Assembly: GCA_905182985.1 (NCBI GenBank)
Contig: CAJJDN010000069.1
Location: 317,035-381,034 of the forward strand
Source: Paramecium sonneborni
Taxonomy: Eukaryota > Ciliophora > Oligohymenophorea > Peniculida > Parameciidae
DNA length: 64,000 nt
Direction: 5' to 3'
A model generated the notes under the pieces. It was not told the origin of the DNA, did not search any database, and worked only from the letters and a program-made list of their open reading frames with translations. Shown one piece after another: positions 29,404-40,827 of this stretch. The position numbers and the translations under genes are program-made. Position 1 is the first letter of the stretch, and each line of letters starts with the position of its first letter.

Positions 29404-30510
29404 TCATAAACCTAGAGATGTTTCTAAATTTTTGATACATTTAAGACTACTAAAATCTTCAGATGATCCATCTTCTTTAACAGCAAAGAAACATCGAGTT
29501 TCTGCATGATCTGGATGTTATCCAACAGTAAAATGTTTTAATCCATTTAATTTTTAATCTTTTTTATCATGATATTGTAATAAGGATACAAGCATTGAAT
29601 GATATGGTTCTTTTAAAGGAGTATTATTTTCAGATCTAGCTAAAATAGTTTTAAAAATATTTTTCAATTAAGAAATATCTCTATACTAAACATATAAATA
29701 AATGTATTACTTTTTAATTATGAAAAACAATATCTTTTTTTTACTTTCTTTATTCATATTTTTTATTTCCTCCTTTACCAGCACCTCCATGAGCAAATGT
29801 TTCTTTAGCTCTTTTAATAATAGTTTCATAATGTTTTCCGTGATGAGCCCAAAATTATGTTAAATCTTCTCCATTTGTTACTCTAATTTCTAATTGATGT
29901 TCTCCTATCTTGATACCCTCTGAAGTCAAACGAATAATATTTTCTTCTGGAGTTCTTGGTTTAGATAAAGCAAAATTGCCTTCTGTTTTACCATATCTAA
30001 CATATGGAGAACTTATATTATGTTATTTCATTAAAGCCTCTGTTATTTAAGTCCAATTAACTGCAACTCCTGTTGGAGCCTTGACAGTAAAAATTAAAGG
30101 TTCAAAATTGTGATATGGATTATCAATAACTTCTTCTTCAGGTTTTTCTTCCTATTATTATTGAACTACAACTGCTTCACCAGTATTTGTTTTTACTTTT
30201 TTATTTGTTTGAGTAATAATTAATTCTGGTAAAGGTTTATTATTTAATCTTCTAACACCTAATTTATTTAAAAACAATTGTTACTTGTTTAATCTGGGCT
30301 TAATTCAACCTCAGTTGAAGTTTTTATTGCCTCAATTAATTATTCTTGAGTTATTTTCATTTACTTAACTTTATTGCATTTAAGTATAAATTATAGTTAT
30401 AAATAACCATCCTAACTTTGACTAATCTACTTAGAGAAGAATTCATCTTAGGATAGGTTTTTATCTGACAAATAATATTCCACTTATCTTTTGATCTCTT
30501 CAATACTCAT
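29404..30510 (-). CDS. La-motif RNA-binding protein with C-terminal DUF3223/DCL domain
   Basis: The start ATG 30510 is chosen because it begins a complete La motif: MSIEEIKRQVEYYLSDKNLS ... DGYLQLQFILKCNKVKQM; the later ATG 30360 would cut it. A 26-nt intron follows. The middle (residues ~140-260) looks like an RRM/xRRM-type fold (PLIFTVKAPTGVAVNWTQI ... SPYVRYG ... LEIRVTNGEDLTQFW), then a basic helix. After a 25-nt intron, the C-terminus matches DUF3223 (DCL family): HFTVGQHPDHAETRCFFAVK then DGSSEDFSSLKC. La proteins bind 3' oligo-U of Pol III RNAs; LARP7-type members include ciliate telomerase p65/p43. Which RNA this one binds cannot be told. Confidence 0.85.
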
Positions 30511-30932
30511 ATTTTGTGATTTATTCTTTCTCAATTAATTAATTAATTAATTAAAAATTTTTTTGATTTCTTATTCATTTGAATAATGAAAACAATGTTT
30601 TCTAATTTTTAAATTTAGGAAATGAATTTATTTAATAGTTATTTTTTTAAGGATAATGTTTACATCATTATAATGTTTTAACAAATAAATAAATAATATA
30701 AAGTGATTAATATTAGAATTCAATCTCTATTTCTTATATACAAAAGTAATTCTTATTTAAAATTATGAATTTTTTATAGCCAAAGACATATATTGATTTT
30801 CTTGATGCACTTCTTTATAAATAACAATAAATTTCAAAAGAGTTTTTAAGTTATTGGATAATAATTACAGATATTTAAAAAAAATTCATAGTGGAAGTAG
30901 CTATAAATTGTTAATTAATTATATTATTAAAT
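30511..30932. other. Divergent intergenic region with AATT repeats
   Basis: 422 bp separating divergent starts. A short tandem run of AATT units lies at about 30532-30554, some 22 bp upstream of the La-like start. It is too short to call functional. No gene was recognised. Confidence 0.4.
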
Positions 30933-32257
30933 ATGTTAAAAATATTCAGAAACCTTTAACTCATTTCAAAAGATGAATTTGATTTTTCTCTATATTAATG
31001 TACCTCTAGTGAAAACAGTGATGTTCCAAAACCAAAATACATGAAAGTACAATCAATTTTTATGTAGCCAATTATCGAATGTCTAAAAGGTTAAGATCAA
31101 AAGATTTTACCTTTAGATGCATTCAATAAATTCTATGATATCTTATGTCAGGTCCAATACAACAAATGGATAAGTGCCTTAAAAATTGCATATGTCCTCC
31201 ATTACTGCTTAGAAGTATATTCAATTTTTTATGTATATTATCAAAGAAATAATGTAACATCTTTGTTGATGCTGTCTGCAATAACCATCTCTATGATAAA
31301 ATAAAAAATAAGTAATAAAGGAAAACAGAAGATCCAATTGCATAATTGCATATAAATATTGTCCAAAATCTCTTTTCTTACCTTTAAATTAGATATGAGA
31401 ATTATCTGTTTTTCCTAAATGCTCTTTCTGATTTTGAAGAAAAAGAAGAATATCAAAAAACCTTTATCATACACAAAATCGTATCTACAATATAGGTTTT
31501 AGTTAAAATTCACAAAGATTTAGATATTTCTTTGAAAAAATTTCAAAACATTGAAGTTTCTAAATATGTCTGTGTATAACTTCTTAATGATCTCTATTTT
31601 TTCTATCCGAAAGTCCAAATCTACTTACAGTCTCATATTAATAAAATGCTCCATATGGAAAGTGAATAATCATTAAAATTATATTAAGTTTATACTGAAA
31701 CACTTAGACTTGGAAGAAGTGTAACACAAATGTTGAAATTATGTAACGAAGTTGCAACAATTCAATCCTACCCTCAACTTTAATTATTTACTGTAGAATA
31801 AAATATTAATAGATAAATAGAATTACACTTCAAAGAATAGAAAAGGCAACCTAGTCCTATCAAATTTGATATTGTTAAATTTGATGATGAAAATCTTATT
31901 GAATAATATAAAGATGACTAAATCCATACTCCAAAAGTACTTCAACAATTTCAAAAAATGGTAACCTAACTAACTGAAAGTTAAGAACCAGAACCAGATT
32001 AAATTGATTTTAGAATCTCTCATAGACCAAAAACTGAAAGATAATAATAAAATTTTAAAATTAAGAAATAAGAATCTAATGAATAATCTATGATATAATC
32101 TGTCATATCAACATCAGATAATGGTTCTAGTATAAGGAATATCTAATTTAGTCATCAAAATAGCTTTAGAAATGAATTTTTCAATTAAACTGAAAGTCCA
32201 TTAAATTTTATTGATTTTTCTCAGTAGCACTAACATTAAACAAGAAAGAAACAATGA
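30933..32257 (+). CDS. ANTH-domain clathrin adaptor (AP180/CALM-like)
   Basis: Start ATG 30933 (MLKIFRNLQLISKDEFDF) leads at once into CTSSENSDVPKPKYMKVQSI, the hallmark ANTH beginning: an Ala/Cys-Thr-Ser run, then a Pro-Lys-x-Lys-His/Tyr phosphoinositide-binding motif. Next comes NKWISALKIAYVLHYCLE, the family's conserved helix in which a Trp precedes Ala-Leu-Lys and Leu-His. A 32-nt intron near 31211 restores the frame. The helical domain continues to about residue 280. The tail (~140 residues) is Gln/Ser-rich and unstructured, as expected for a clathrin/AP2-binding region. It would act at clathrin-coated pits or vesicles. Confidence 0.82.
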
Positions 32258-32702
32258 TCAATAAATTTTTGGTAAATTTTTATTAACATGATAATAATTA
32301 TTCTTATTTTTTTTTATTTTTTATTTTATAAGAATCAATCCAAAAGTATTGCATTAATTCTTTCCCCCATGAAACTGTATTATTTATAAAAATTTATGAA
32401 AAAGCAAATGATTTTCTCAAATTTTATAAGGATATAATCTTAACAATAATTGGTAAAGATAAAATTAAGAATATTAAAAACAATTATAATTGAACATCTA
32501 CTTTACGAAAGTGAAAATAAATTGATGTAACTTTTTTCTATTGTATTTTTTCGATATAATTAATAATGCAGTTTTGCTTTATTAGATTTAAAATAGGATA
32601 GTAAAATTGAGATACATAGACAGATGTTCATTTTGAATAAGAAAATCAAATATTTATAAAACATTGTATTATATTATTTAATTTATATTACCGTTAACTT
32701 AA
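32258..32702. other. Intergenic, nothing recognised
   Basis: 445 bp of A+T-rich DNA between two plus-strand genes. No open frame with protein-like composition, repeat or RNA was seen. Confidence 0.4.
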
Positions 32703-33411
32703 ATGAACTAATTTGCCAATTACTTAGAATATTACACTCAACGAGACCTTCCATACAGTCAGAGATCCCCTAAAGCAAAAGAAATAAAAAAGGAATGGAA
32801 TTTTAGTCCACAATTCAGTCCTCATCGATCTCGATTTAATCTAAATGACTCATAACTAGATAGTGAATCTTAAAATTAAAGAACTATAGTGAATAGTAAA
32901 ATAAAATAGAGAAACAAAATTGAGGATAAGGAAAATTTAATAAATCGATAAAATATTGTTTTGAACTAGTAAATGAAAAAGTGTTAGAAATTAATGAGTC
33001 CTCGAAAAGAAAAAAAGAATTTAATAGAGAGTTCGTATTTATTACCAATAGATCAAATCTTAACTATTAGTATATAGTCATCAACAGATGAGAATATTGT
33101 GGAGATAGATTCTGTGAAAAAATCATCTGAAAATTAAATAAATAATTATTAGGTTTAAGAATTCGAAGATAATTCTTATAATAATGAGAGTGTGCATTAA
33201 TCATTTAAAAAAATAAAAATTTAAGATGATTATTATTCAAAAGTAAGTCTATAATTATGAATTTTAAAAGGATTACAATAAGCAATTAAAATTAGAAGAT
33301 GATTTCGAATAGATTAATAGTTTTAGATAGCACATATAAACCCCTAGATAATAATAGATGAAGAATATCAGTTTTGTTATGTATAAGAAATAAGTGGAGG
33401 GTAGATTTTGA
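32703..33411 (+). CDS. Unknown low-complexity protein
   Basis: About 225 residues from ATG 32703 (MNQFANYLEYYTQRDLPYS) to TGA 33409 with one 28-nt intron near 33242. Rich in Lys, Glu, Asn, Gln and Ser, with SP/RSP sites near the N-terminus (SQRSPKAKE, FSPQFSPHRSRF) that could be targets of proline-directed kinases. No transmembrane helix or known domain. Probably intrinsically disordered. It converges on the CID gene with a 32-bp gap. Confidence 0.6.
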
Positions 33412-33443
33412 TTGTATTGTAGTTATAATTGAAATATTATTGA

Positions 33444-34304
33444 TCATTCATTGTAGTATTCATTTTACATTCTTCTATCTTTTTTATTTTTTAATTCTTA
33501 GACTCTTTATGAAAGATACTTCAAATCAATAATACTTTTTGAATGAATTTTATCTAATTCTTTGAGTTTGTCAAGAATGTCTTTGATTAGGAGTTATCTA
33601 TATTTTTATACACTTTCTACAGATTTAGAATATTGATCTAATAAGGAATCATATAAATTTAATTTTTCTTGTGCCCCACAATTAATAAGTTCATCTAATC
33701 TCATTTGATATTAATTGGCATTTTATAATCGAATTTATAATTCCTAAAAAAGAGTTCCAAATTTACATACTTTATAGTTTTTAGCAAAATTGATTAGAAA
33801 CAAAGGAGGTGCAAATTGATTTTTAGATTTCTCTTTGTTCATTCTACTAGGATCAATTGTTTCAAGAATATTTTGAACTTCTAACTTAGTAAATAATTAT
33901 TTATCTTCCCATTATTTGATTAGGTCTTTGACTTACTATTTTAGATCTTGAGTCCAAGTATAATCTTTAAGTAAAAGAAAGGCTTTGATAATTTATTTTT
34001 TAAAAGCATCACTCATGGAGGCATCTGAAATAGAGATAAAAGATTTACATGCTCCTTCGAATTTGATGATTGACTCAATAACCCTATGAGCCATATAAAG
34101 TAGAGAAATAATAACTTTATCACCATCAACATTGCCTTTTGCAAAATGAAAATAGTTGCACCATTCTTCACAAAGGGATTGTTGAGATTTTTAATCATGA
34201 CTGTGTCTAATATAGAATCTAGCAGCTTCATCTATATGAGATTAAGATAGATGAATATTATTCAGAAGTTGACTAAGAGAAACAATATTGATTTCATTGA
34301 TCAT
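33444..34304 (-). CDS. CID-domain protein (RPRD1/Rtt103-like)
   Basis: One uninterrupted frame of ~286 codons from ATG 34304. The first ~130 residues match the RNA polymerase II CTD-interacting domain: LSQLLNNIHLSQSHIDEAAR ... CEEWCNYFHFAKG ... KVIISLLYMAHRVIESI, an eight-helix domain that binds phosphorylated Pol II CTD. The remainder is coiled coil (LYDSLLDQYSKSVESVQK), as in RPRD1/Rtt103 proteins, which dimerise through it. It would act in transcription termination or CTD dephosphorylation in the nucleus. The usual Asn-Asp within the L-x-N-D motif reads differently here, so the CTD-binding groove is divergent. Confidence 0.7.
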
Positions 34305-34437
34305 TTTGAAGTGGAATAATTTTAATTAAGAATATTAAAAAATTGATAAAAATAGGGGGTTTAGATTAGACAATATATTTTATTGATATAAATTAAATAA
34401 CAGATAAATTTTATTAACAAATTTTACTTGTTTTTCA

Positions 34438-35746
34438 ATGAATGATTTAACACCCATAAAGGAAGTCGATCTTAATAAATAATCATGGACAAGTCCTAAA
34501 GATAAGAGTGATCGTGTATAAATTTAATTTTATTTAGTTTATTCCTCGTAATGTATAATCAAATCTCTATCAGTTATTCATGAGTGAAGAAAATAGTTAA
34601 GGCACACTTTACAATAATTTGCTTTAGTCTTCGATTTTAGGCAAATCTCCCACAGTAAATCAGAAACTATTCAATTATAAAACTGAAAATAAATAAAACG
34701 AAATGAATAAAATTATTAATAATGGATTAAAATTTTCAGCAACTCCAACAAAAGTAGAACCTGAAAAGCCCCCAAGAAAAATCAATAAACGTCCTTATAA
34801 AATATTAGAGGCTGAGAATCTATAAGATGATTTTTATCTAAATCTATTAGATTGGTCACCTTTTAATGCTTTAGCAGTAGGATTAGAGAATTCAGTATTA
34901 ATTTGGTCAGGTCATACTTCAAAGGTTTCACGTTTATGTACTCTTGAAGATCCAGATATGGTATGTAGTGTAGCTTGGTCATAACGTAATCAACATCTTT
35001 CAGTAGGAAATAGTATGGGAGAAGTTGAAGTATGGGATGTTGCTAAATAAAAAGTTATTAGAAAATGGAATGGACATTAAGGTAGAATTGGTTCTTTAGC
35101 ATGGAATAATTATTTATTAGCCACTGGCAGTCGAGATCGTAATATTTTGGTTAGAGATGTTAGATGTCCAAATGAATCAATTTAAAAATATATTGGACAT
35201 AAATAAGAAATATGTGGATTAAAATGGTCATTTGATGAATAACTATTAGCATCTGGTGGTAATGACAATAAATTGTTTATATGGTCATTAAAAAATCAAG
35301 GAGAATTGACTCATTTCTCATAACATTAAGCAGCAGTAAAAGCTATAGGATGGTCACCTCATCAACATAATATTGTTGCATCTGGTGGAGGTACTGCTGA
35401 TAGATGCATTAGATTCTTTAATACTTAAACTATAGAGTAAGTTGATTGCATTGACACTGGATCTTAAGTCTGTAATTTAATGTTCTCTAAAAATTCTAAT
35501 GAATTAGTTTCAACTCATGGATATTCGTTAAATTAAATTATTGTTTGGAATTATAATAATATGTCCAAAGTTGCTACACTAACTGGTCATACCTAAAGAG
35601 TTCTTTATTTGAGCGGTTCACCTTGTGGTTAAAACATTGTAACAGGAGCTGGTGATGAAACTCTTAGATTTTGGAATGTTTTTCCTCAATCTGCTTCTAA
35701 AAATGATCATGGAATCACAAGAGCAGAAACCATCGATTTACGTTGA
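34438..35746 (+). CDS. Cdc20/Cdh1 (Fizzy-related) APC/C activator
   Basis: Seven-blade WD40 protein (~430 residues). The N-terminus carries a C-box, DRFIPRN, interrupted by a 22-nt intron (34516-34537) after DR. WD blades contain the family fingerprints LDWSPFNALAVGLENSVLIW, LATGSRDRNILVRDV, WSFDEQLLASGGNDNKL, TADRCIRFFNT and GAGDETLRFWNVF. The C-terminus is Asp-Leu-Arg, close to but not the usual Ile-Arg tail used to dock on APC3/Cdc27. It would bring degron-bearing cyclins to the anaphase-promoting complex. The C-box variant suits Cdh1/FZR1 slightly better than Cdc20. Confidence 0.9.
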
Positions 35747-35796
35747 AAATAATATTTCTATATTACTTTTTTAAGTTATTAAATCTTTATATTATA

Positions 35797-38700
35797 ATGT
35801 CCGTCAAAGTGGCAGTCAGAGTAAGGCCGTACAATTCTCGTGAACTTGAATTGAATTGTTCATTATGTGTGGCTATGAATGGTCCAACAACTATATTGTT
35901 AGGTAAGTAATATGAAATAAACAAAAGATCTTGAGGATTCCAAGAAAAATAGAGATTTTGCTTTTGATTATTCTTTTTGGTCTCATGATTCTTTTGAGAA
36001 TGATGAAAATGGATACAGTAGACCAATCCCCGGTAGCAAATATGCAGATTAGTAAATGGTATTCGACACAGTTGGTACAGAAATTTTAAATAATGCTTGG
36101 TAAGGTTATCATTGTTGCTTATTTGCATATGGTTAAACAGGAGTAAGAATAATAATAATAATTAAGGCTGGTAAATCATATTCAATGGTTGGATATGGAG
36201 CTAATAAAGGTATTGTACCAATATCATGTGAAGAGATTTTTAAGCGAATAAAAAAGAACCCAGATTCTCATTTAAGTATATAGATAGACAATATAATGAT
36301 TAGCTTATGAAGTATAAGTGAGTATGCTTGAAATATACAATGAAAAGGTATAAGATCTACTTGTACCAGTTGTTAAAAGGCCAACAGGAGGTTTAAAAGT
36401 CAGAGAACATAAAGTTTATGGAGTTTATGTAGAAGGATTAACTAAATATCCAGTTGATTCATATGAAGCAATAGAGGCAAAGATGGATGAAGGAAGTAAG
36501 CATAGAACAGTTGCAGCAACTTAAATGAATGCATCGTAGATTATTCTATATTATTGATTAGTTCTTCGAGAGCACATACAATTATTTAGATAGAGTTTAA
36601 GGAGATAAAGAATGTAGATGGAAGAAAATCAGAGAAGTTATCAGTTATTAATTTGGTTGATCTTGCAGGTTCAGAGAAAGTAGGAAAGACAGGAGCATAA
36701 GGTGATCGTTTAAAGGAAGGTAAGGTTTAATAATATAATTTAAAATAGCTGGTAATATAAATAAATCATTGTCTGTGTTGGGATAGGTTATAGCAGCATT
36801 GGCTGATAAGGCAATGGGTAAAGGAAAGAATGCAGTAGTTCCATATAGAGATTCATAGTTAACTAGAATATTATAAAATGCTTTAGGAGGTAATTCAAAG
36901 ACATTGATGATTTGTGCTGTTAGTCCTGCTACTGATAATTATGAAGAAACTTTGAGTACATTAAGATATGCAGATTAAGCAAAAAAGATTAAGAATTGTG
37001 CTGTTGTTAATGAAAGTGATGTAGATAAGAAACTAAGGGAATAATAAGAGGAAATTCACTCTTTGAAGTAGTAATTGATGATGTTGTAATAATAATTAAA
37101 AGGTGGAGTAATTAATCCTGAAATGTTAAAATAATTATCTTAGATTTAAGATGATATTGAAACTAATGAAACTATTATGTAAGAGAATTAAGAATCTTTT
37201 TAATCTAAATTAGAGAAGTAAAAATAAAAAGATGAAGAAGAAGATGATGTAGATTTATAAAATGAAGGAATTAAAGAACATCCACATTTGGTTAATTTAA
37301 ATGAAGATCCATTATTAAACAGAAAGATATTAAAATCTTTAAATTAAGAGGAAACACATGTAGGAAGACCTAATGGAAATCCAACACCTTAAATTGTTGT
37401 TAATGCTATGTGTGTATAACCAAATCATGCAGTTATAACAAATAAAGAAGGAATTGTTGAAATTAAACCATTTACAAAAGAATGTGGTGATTTTATTTTT
37501 GTTAATGGTTCACCAATTACAGGTCCTACTTTATTACATCATAATGATAGAATTATCTTTGGAACTACAACTACATTTTTAGTTTAAATTCCAGGATCTG
37601 AATAAATAGAATAAGGACCTGAAATTGATTGGGAATTAGCATAATAGGAAATGTAAAAAAAAGAAGAAGAAAAAAGACAAGAACAATAAAGATAGGCAGA
37701 AAAGTAAGTGCATGAAGAAATGCAAAGAAAAAAATAAGAATTAGAAGAATAGAGAAAAGAAGAATAAAGATTATATGAAGAACAAATGAAAAAATAATAA
37801 GAAGATTTTGATAGGAAAATGAAGGCTTTAGAAGAATAGAACAAAGATATGTTGAATAGAGCATTGATGGCTGAAGAGGAAAGAAAATTAATAGAAGAGA
37901 GAAAGAAATTAGAAGAAGAAACATTACAAAAATAATTGCAAAGAGAAAAAGCTAGAAAATAATATGAAGATGAAGAAACTATGAAGAAATATAGAATTAA
38001 AGAAAAGAATTTTATCGAGAATAAATTATAAAAGTATTTACCTAAAGTATTGGAAGTCAATTTAATTGCTAAAGAACTTAAACGAAATGTTACTTTAGAA
38101 GCTAGATTAAAATATGTATATGCTGATGATTAAGAATACTCTTAATTTACTGAGGAGAATGCATAGAAAGGATAAATTCAAATCTAGGTTAATAATAAAG
38201 AAGAAGGATAAATTTATTATTGGGATTTACATAAATTTTCTAATAGATACTATATAATAAAAGATTTATTAGAAAGGTATTTTGAATCTAATCAATTATT
38301 ATCATTACCAAAAGATTAAGATCCTTTTTGGGATCCTCCTGAAGCAAGAGTTATTGGTTCTGGATTTCTTAAATTATAAGCTTTAGCTTATTTGATGGAT
38401 AATCCTTGTGATTTGACTCTAGTAGGAGAACATTTCTAATGTGGGACTTTAAAAGTTAATTTAATTCCTACAGATGAAACAGGATAAAGAAATTTATCAG
38501 AAGATATTGAAGATGGCATTGAACCACCTGTTGAAGATCCATCTGAATTAGTTGGTAGAAGATTTGATTTTAGAGTTTCAATTGAAAGCGCAAGATTACC
38601 AGAAAATCTATGCAAAGATACTTATGTTGAATATTCAATATAAGTAGAAGAAAAAAAGAAAGAATTATTTAAAACTAAAACTGTATAATTCTATCTAATC

Positions 38701-39425
38701 TTTTTAGTTATCTGGAGCTCATCCAAATCCTATCTATAATTACGATTAGTAACATACATTTGATTAATTAACTGAGGTTTAATTGAACTATTTAATAAAT
38801 GGAACAGTAAATTATTTATTATTTATATCAGATTTGTTTCAAAGTATATGGATATGACGAAAATAAGAGTAAAGACCTTAAAAAAAGAGAAATACCAGTA
38901 GAAAATCTGATTCCACAATAATAGACTACCTAATTACCTAATCAAACTTCTATTTCGCAATAACCATAATCCAGTTAATCAACTGAATAAGCTAAGAAAT
39001 AAGAAGAACATATAGATATTTTAACCAAAACAATTAATTAATCAAAAAATATTTAATAATAATAATAATAATAATAATAACAATTATCACAACAACCTAA
39101 TAAACCAGTTTAACAAATCTCTTAAGTTAAGCAACCAATCGAAAGTAAATTATTAAATTATCTCTAATTAGAATTTAATCCCATTCAACCACCCCCATAA
39201 ACTATTAATAAATAAGATAATAGATAGGATAATAGATAATCAGTAAAAGAATATGAAGATCATACTTCAGAACAATAACAAATGAAGGCTAAATTACAAT
39301 AATAATAAATGAATGCTCAAAAACCAAGAAGTTCATCCCAAGATAGAACACCTGCAATGATGTCAAAAGGAAAACCTGATCCAAAGAAAGGAACTAAAAA
39401 AGATGATGGATGCAATATATTCTGA
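35797..39425 (+). CDS. Kinesin-3 family motor with FHA domain and C-terminal CaaX box
   Basis: N-terminal motor (residues ~1-350): [12 protein letters not shown]-loop GQTGAGKSYSM (made by removing a 24-nt intron, 36143-36166), switch I NASSSRAHT (intron inside), switch [10 protein letters not shown], then VPYRDSQLTRIL. Next an FHA domain (GRPNGNPTP ... QPNHAVI ... [20 protein letters not shown]), a long charged coiled coil with many Gln, and a kinesin-3-like C2/DUF region ([12 protein letters not shown]). The tail is Gln-rich with a run of about nine Gln (mostly TAA codons, ~39050-39081). The last residues are [13 protein letters not shown], a CaaX-like ending after basic residues. At least seven introns are needed. 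Confidence 0.93.
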
Positions 39426-39436
39426 TAAAACATAAA

Positions 39437-40674
39437 TCAATATTATTAGTCAGCTGGTCCTACATAATTATCATTATCGAATATTCCTTCTGCTTATACT
39501 CCATCAGGAGAAACATACAATCCTTTTCCATTCATTCTATCCTTATCCCAATTACCTAATTTTATTATAATTCAAATTACCTTCATAATATGAATGATCA
39601 TTCCATTGATATCTTCCATATCCTTATCTTAATCCATCTGCAAAATGACCATCATATATATCACGATTTGCAAATTTATACAAACCTTTTCCATTTTTTC
39701 TTCCTTATTTCCACTCTCCCTCATAAATGTCTCCAGAAACCATCTTCAATATTCCATACCCATGTTTTTAATCATTCACAAATTCTCCTTCATATTAATC
39801 GCCATTATTGTATTTATAACAACCTTTTCCATTTCTCTCTCCTTCCTACCAAAATCCTTAGTATATATCTCCATTGCCATATTTCATTCTTCCATTCCCA
39901 CTTCTTTAATCTCTAAACCACTCCCCTTAATATTCTGATCCATCTTATCCATGCTTATATACTCCTTTATTTGTTTTCTGTCCATTATCATAAATACCCT
40001 CATACTTATCTCCATTTGAATAACTAAAAACTCCTTATTAATGATATTAATCATTGAGCCAAAATCCTTCGTATCTTGATCCAGATGCAAAAATATAAGT
40101 TCCTTATCCATTTTTCATGTTATTGTTCCACTCTCCTTGATAATGATCTCCATTAGCCAAAACTAAAGTTCCTTGCCCTGATTTCACTCCTCTTACCCAA
40201 ATTCCTTCATAAATATCCCCATTTGGATATCTAAATTTACCAAATCCATCCTTCTAATCATTCACCCATCGACCATCATATTCTGCTCCATTTATATACC
40301 AATATATCCCTTGCCCATCTTTTTTACCTTTATTGAATAATCCTTAATATCTCTCTCCACTTCTATAAATGTATGTTCCTTGGCCTTAAAATTAATCATT
40401 CCATGGTCCAAAATACACATCCCTTTAATTAGGTCTTTATAACATTATACCCACTTGCAAAATAGTAAATTCCGTATCCTTTTCTTACATCATTTTCAAG
40501 TTCTCCCTCATATCTTCCGCCATCAGCAAAATTTTAAACTTTGACTTCAGCTCTTTTCTTTCCAGTTTTTGGATCTATCAACTAAGCTTTAAACTATTCA
40601 ATTAATTGATTATTTTCATTGATGAATTGCTACCTCATCATATCATCATGATTATTATAAGATTAAGGGTACAT
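39437..40674 (-). CDS. MORN-repeat protein
   Basis: After ~65 mostly helical residues (MYPQSYNNHDDMMRQQF) the protein is almost entirely MORN repeats of 23 residues, about 13-14 of them; examples are GDIYEGIWVRGVKSGQGTLV and GDQYEGEFVNDQKHGYG. Two introns (28 nt near 40430, 25 nt near 39560) sit inside repeats and, when removed, restore the Gly-x-Tyr-x-Gly-x-Trp rhythm. MORN proteins act as membrane-associated or cortical scaffolds and are common in ciliate cilia and cortex. The stop lies 11 bp from the kinesin stop, so these convergent genes share nearly all their 3' flanks. Confidence 0.9.
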
Positions 40675-40827
40675 TTTGAATTTTTAATATAAAATAAAAC
40701 TTAAATTTGATATCTCAACGATTATTGCTATTTCTATTAAGTTTGACAAACACAATATTAGATTATAAATTTATATAACTTATAATTTATAAAATCTTTC
40801 AACTACGAATTCTTTGCATTTATTTGA

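Noticed and set aside
30532..30554. AATT tandem repeat as an operator
   Set aside because: Too short and too close to background composition to support a regulatory call.
37571..38060. Two open frames on the minus strand rich in Phe, Leu and Ser
   Set aside because: They are antisense to the Glu/Lys-rich coiled coil of the kinesin; the composition is a mirror effect.
38940..39300. Dense TAA/TAG as evidence of a pseudogene
   Set aside because: In this code they are Gln; the frame is open to the TGA at 39423 and composition is typical of a Gln-rich tail.
39590..39938. Overlapping plus-strand open frames rich in His, Ile and Phe
   Set aside because: Antisense to MORN repeats; the periodic pattern comes from the repeats on the other strand.
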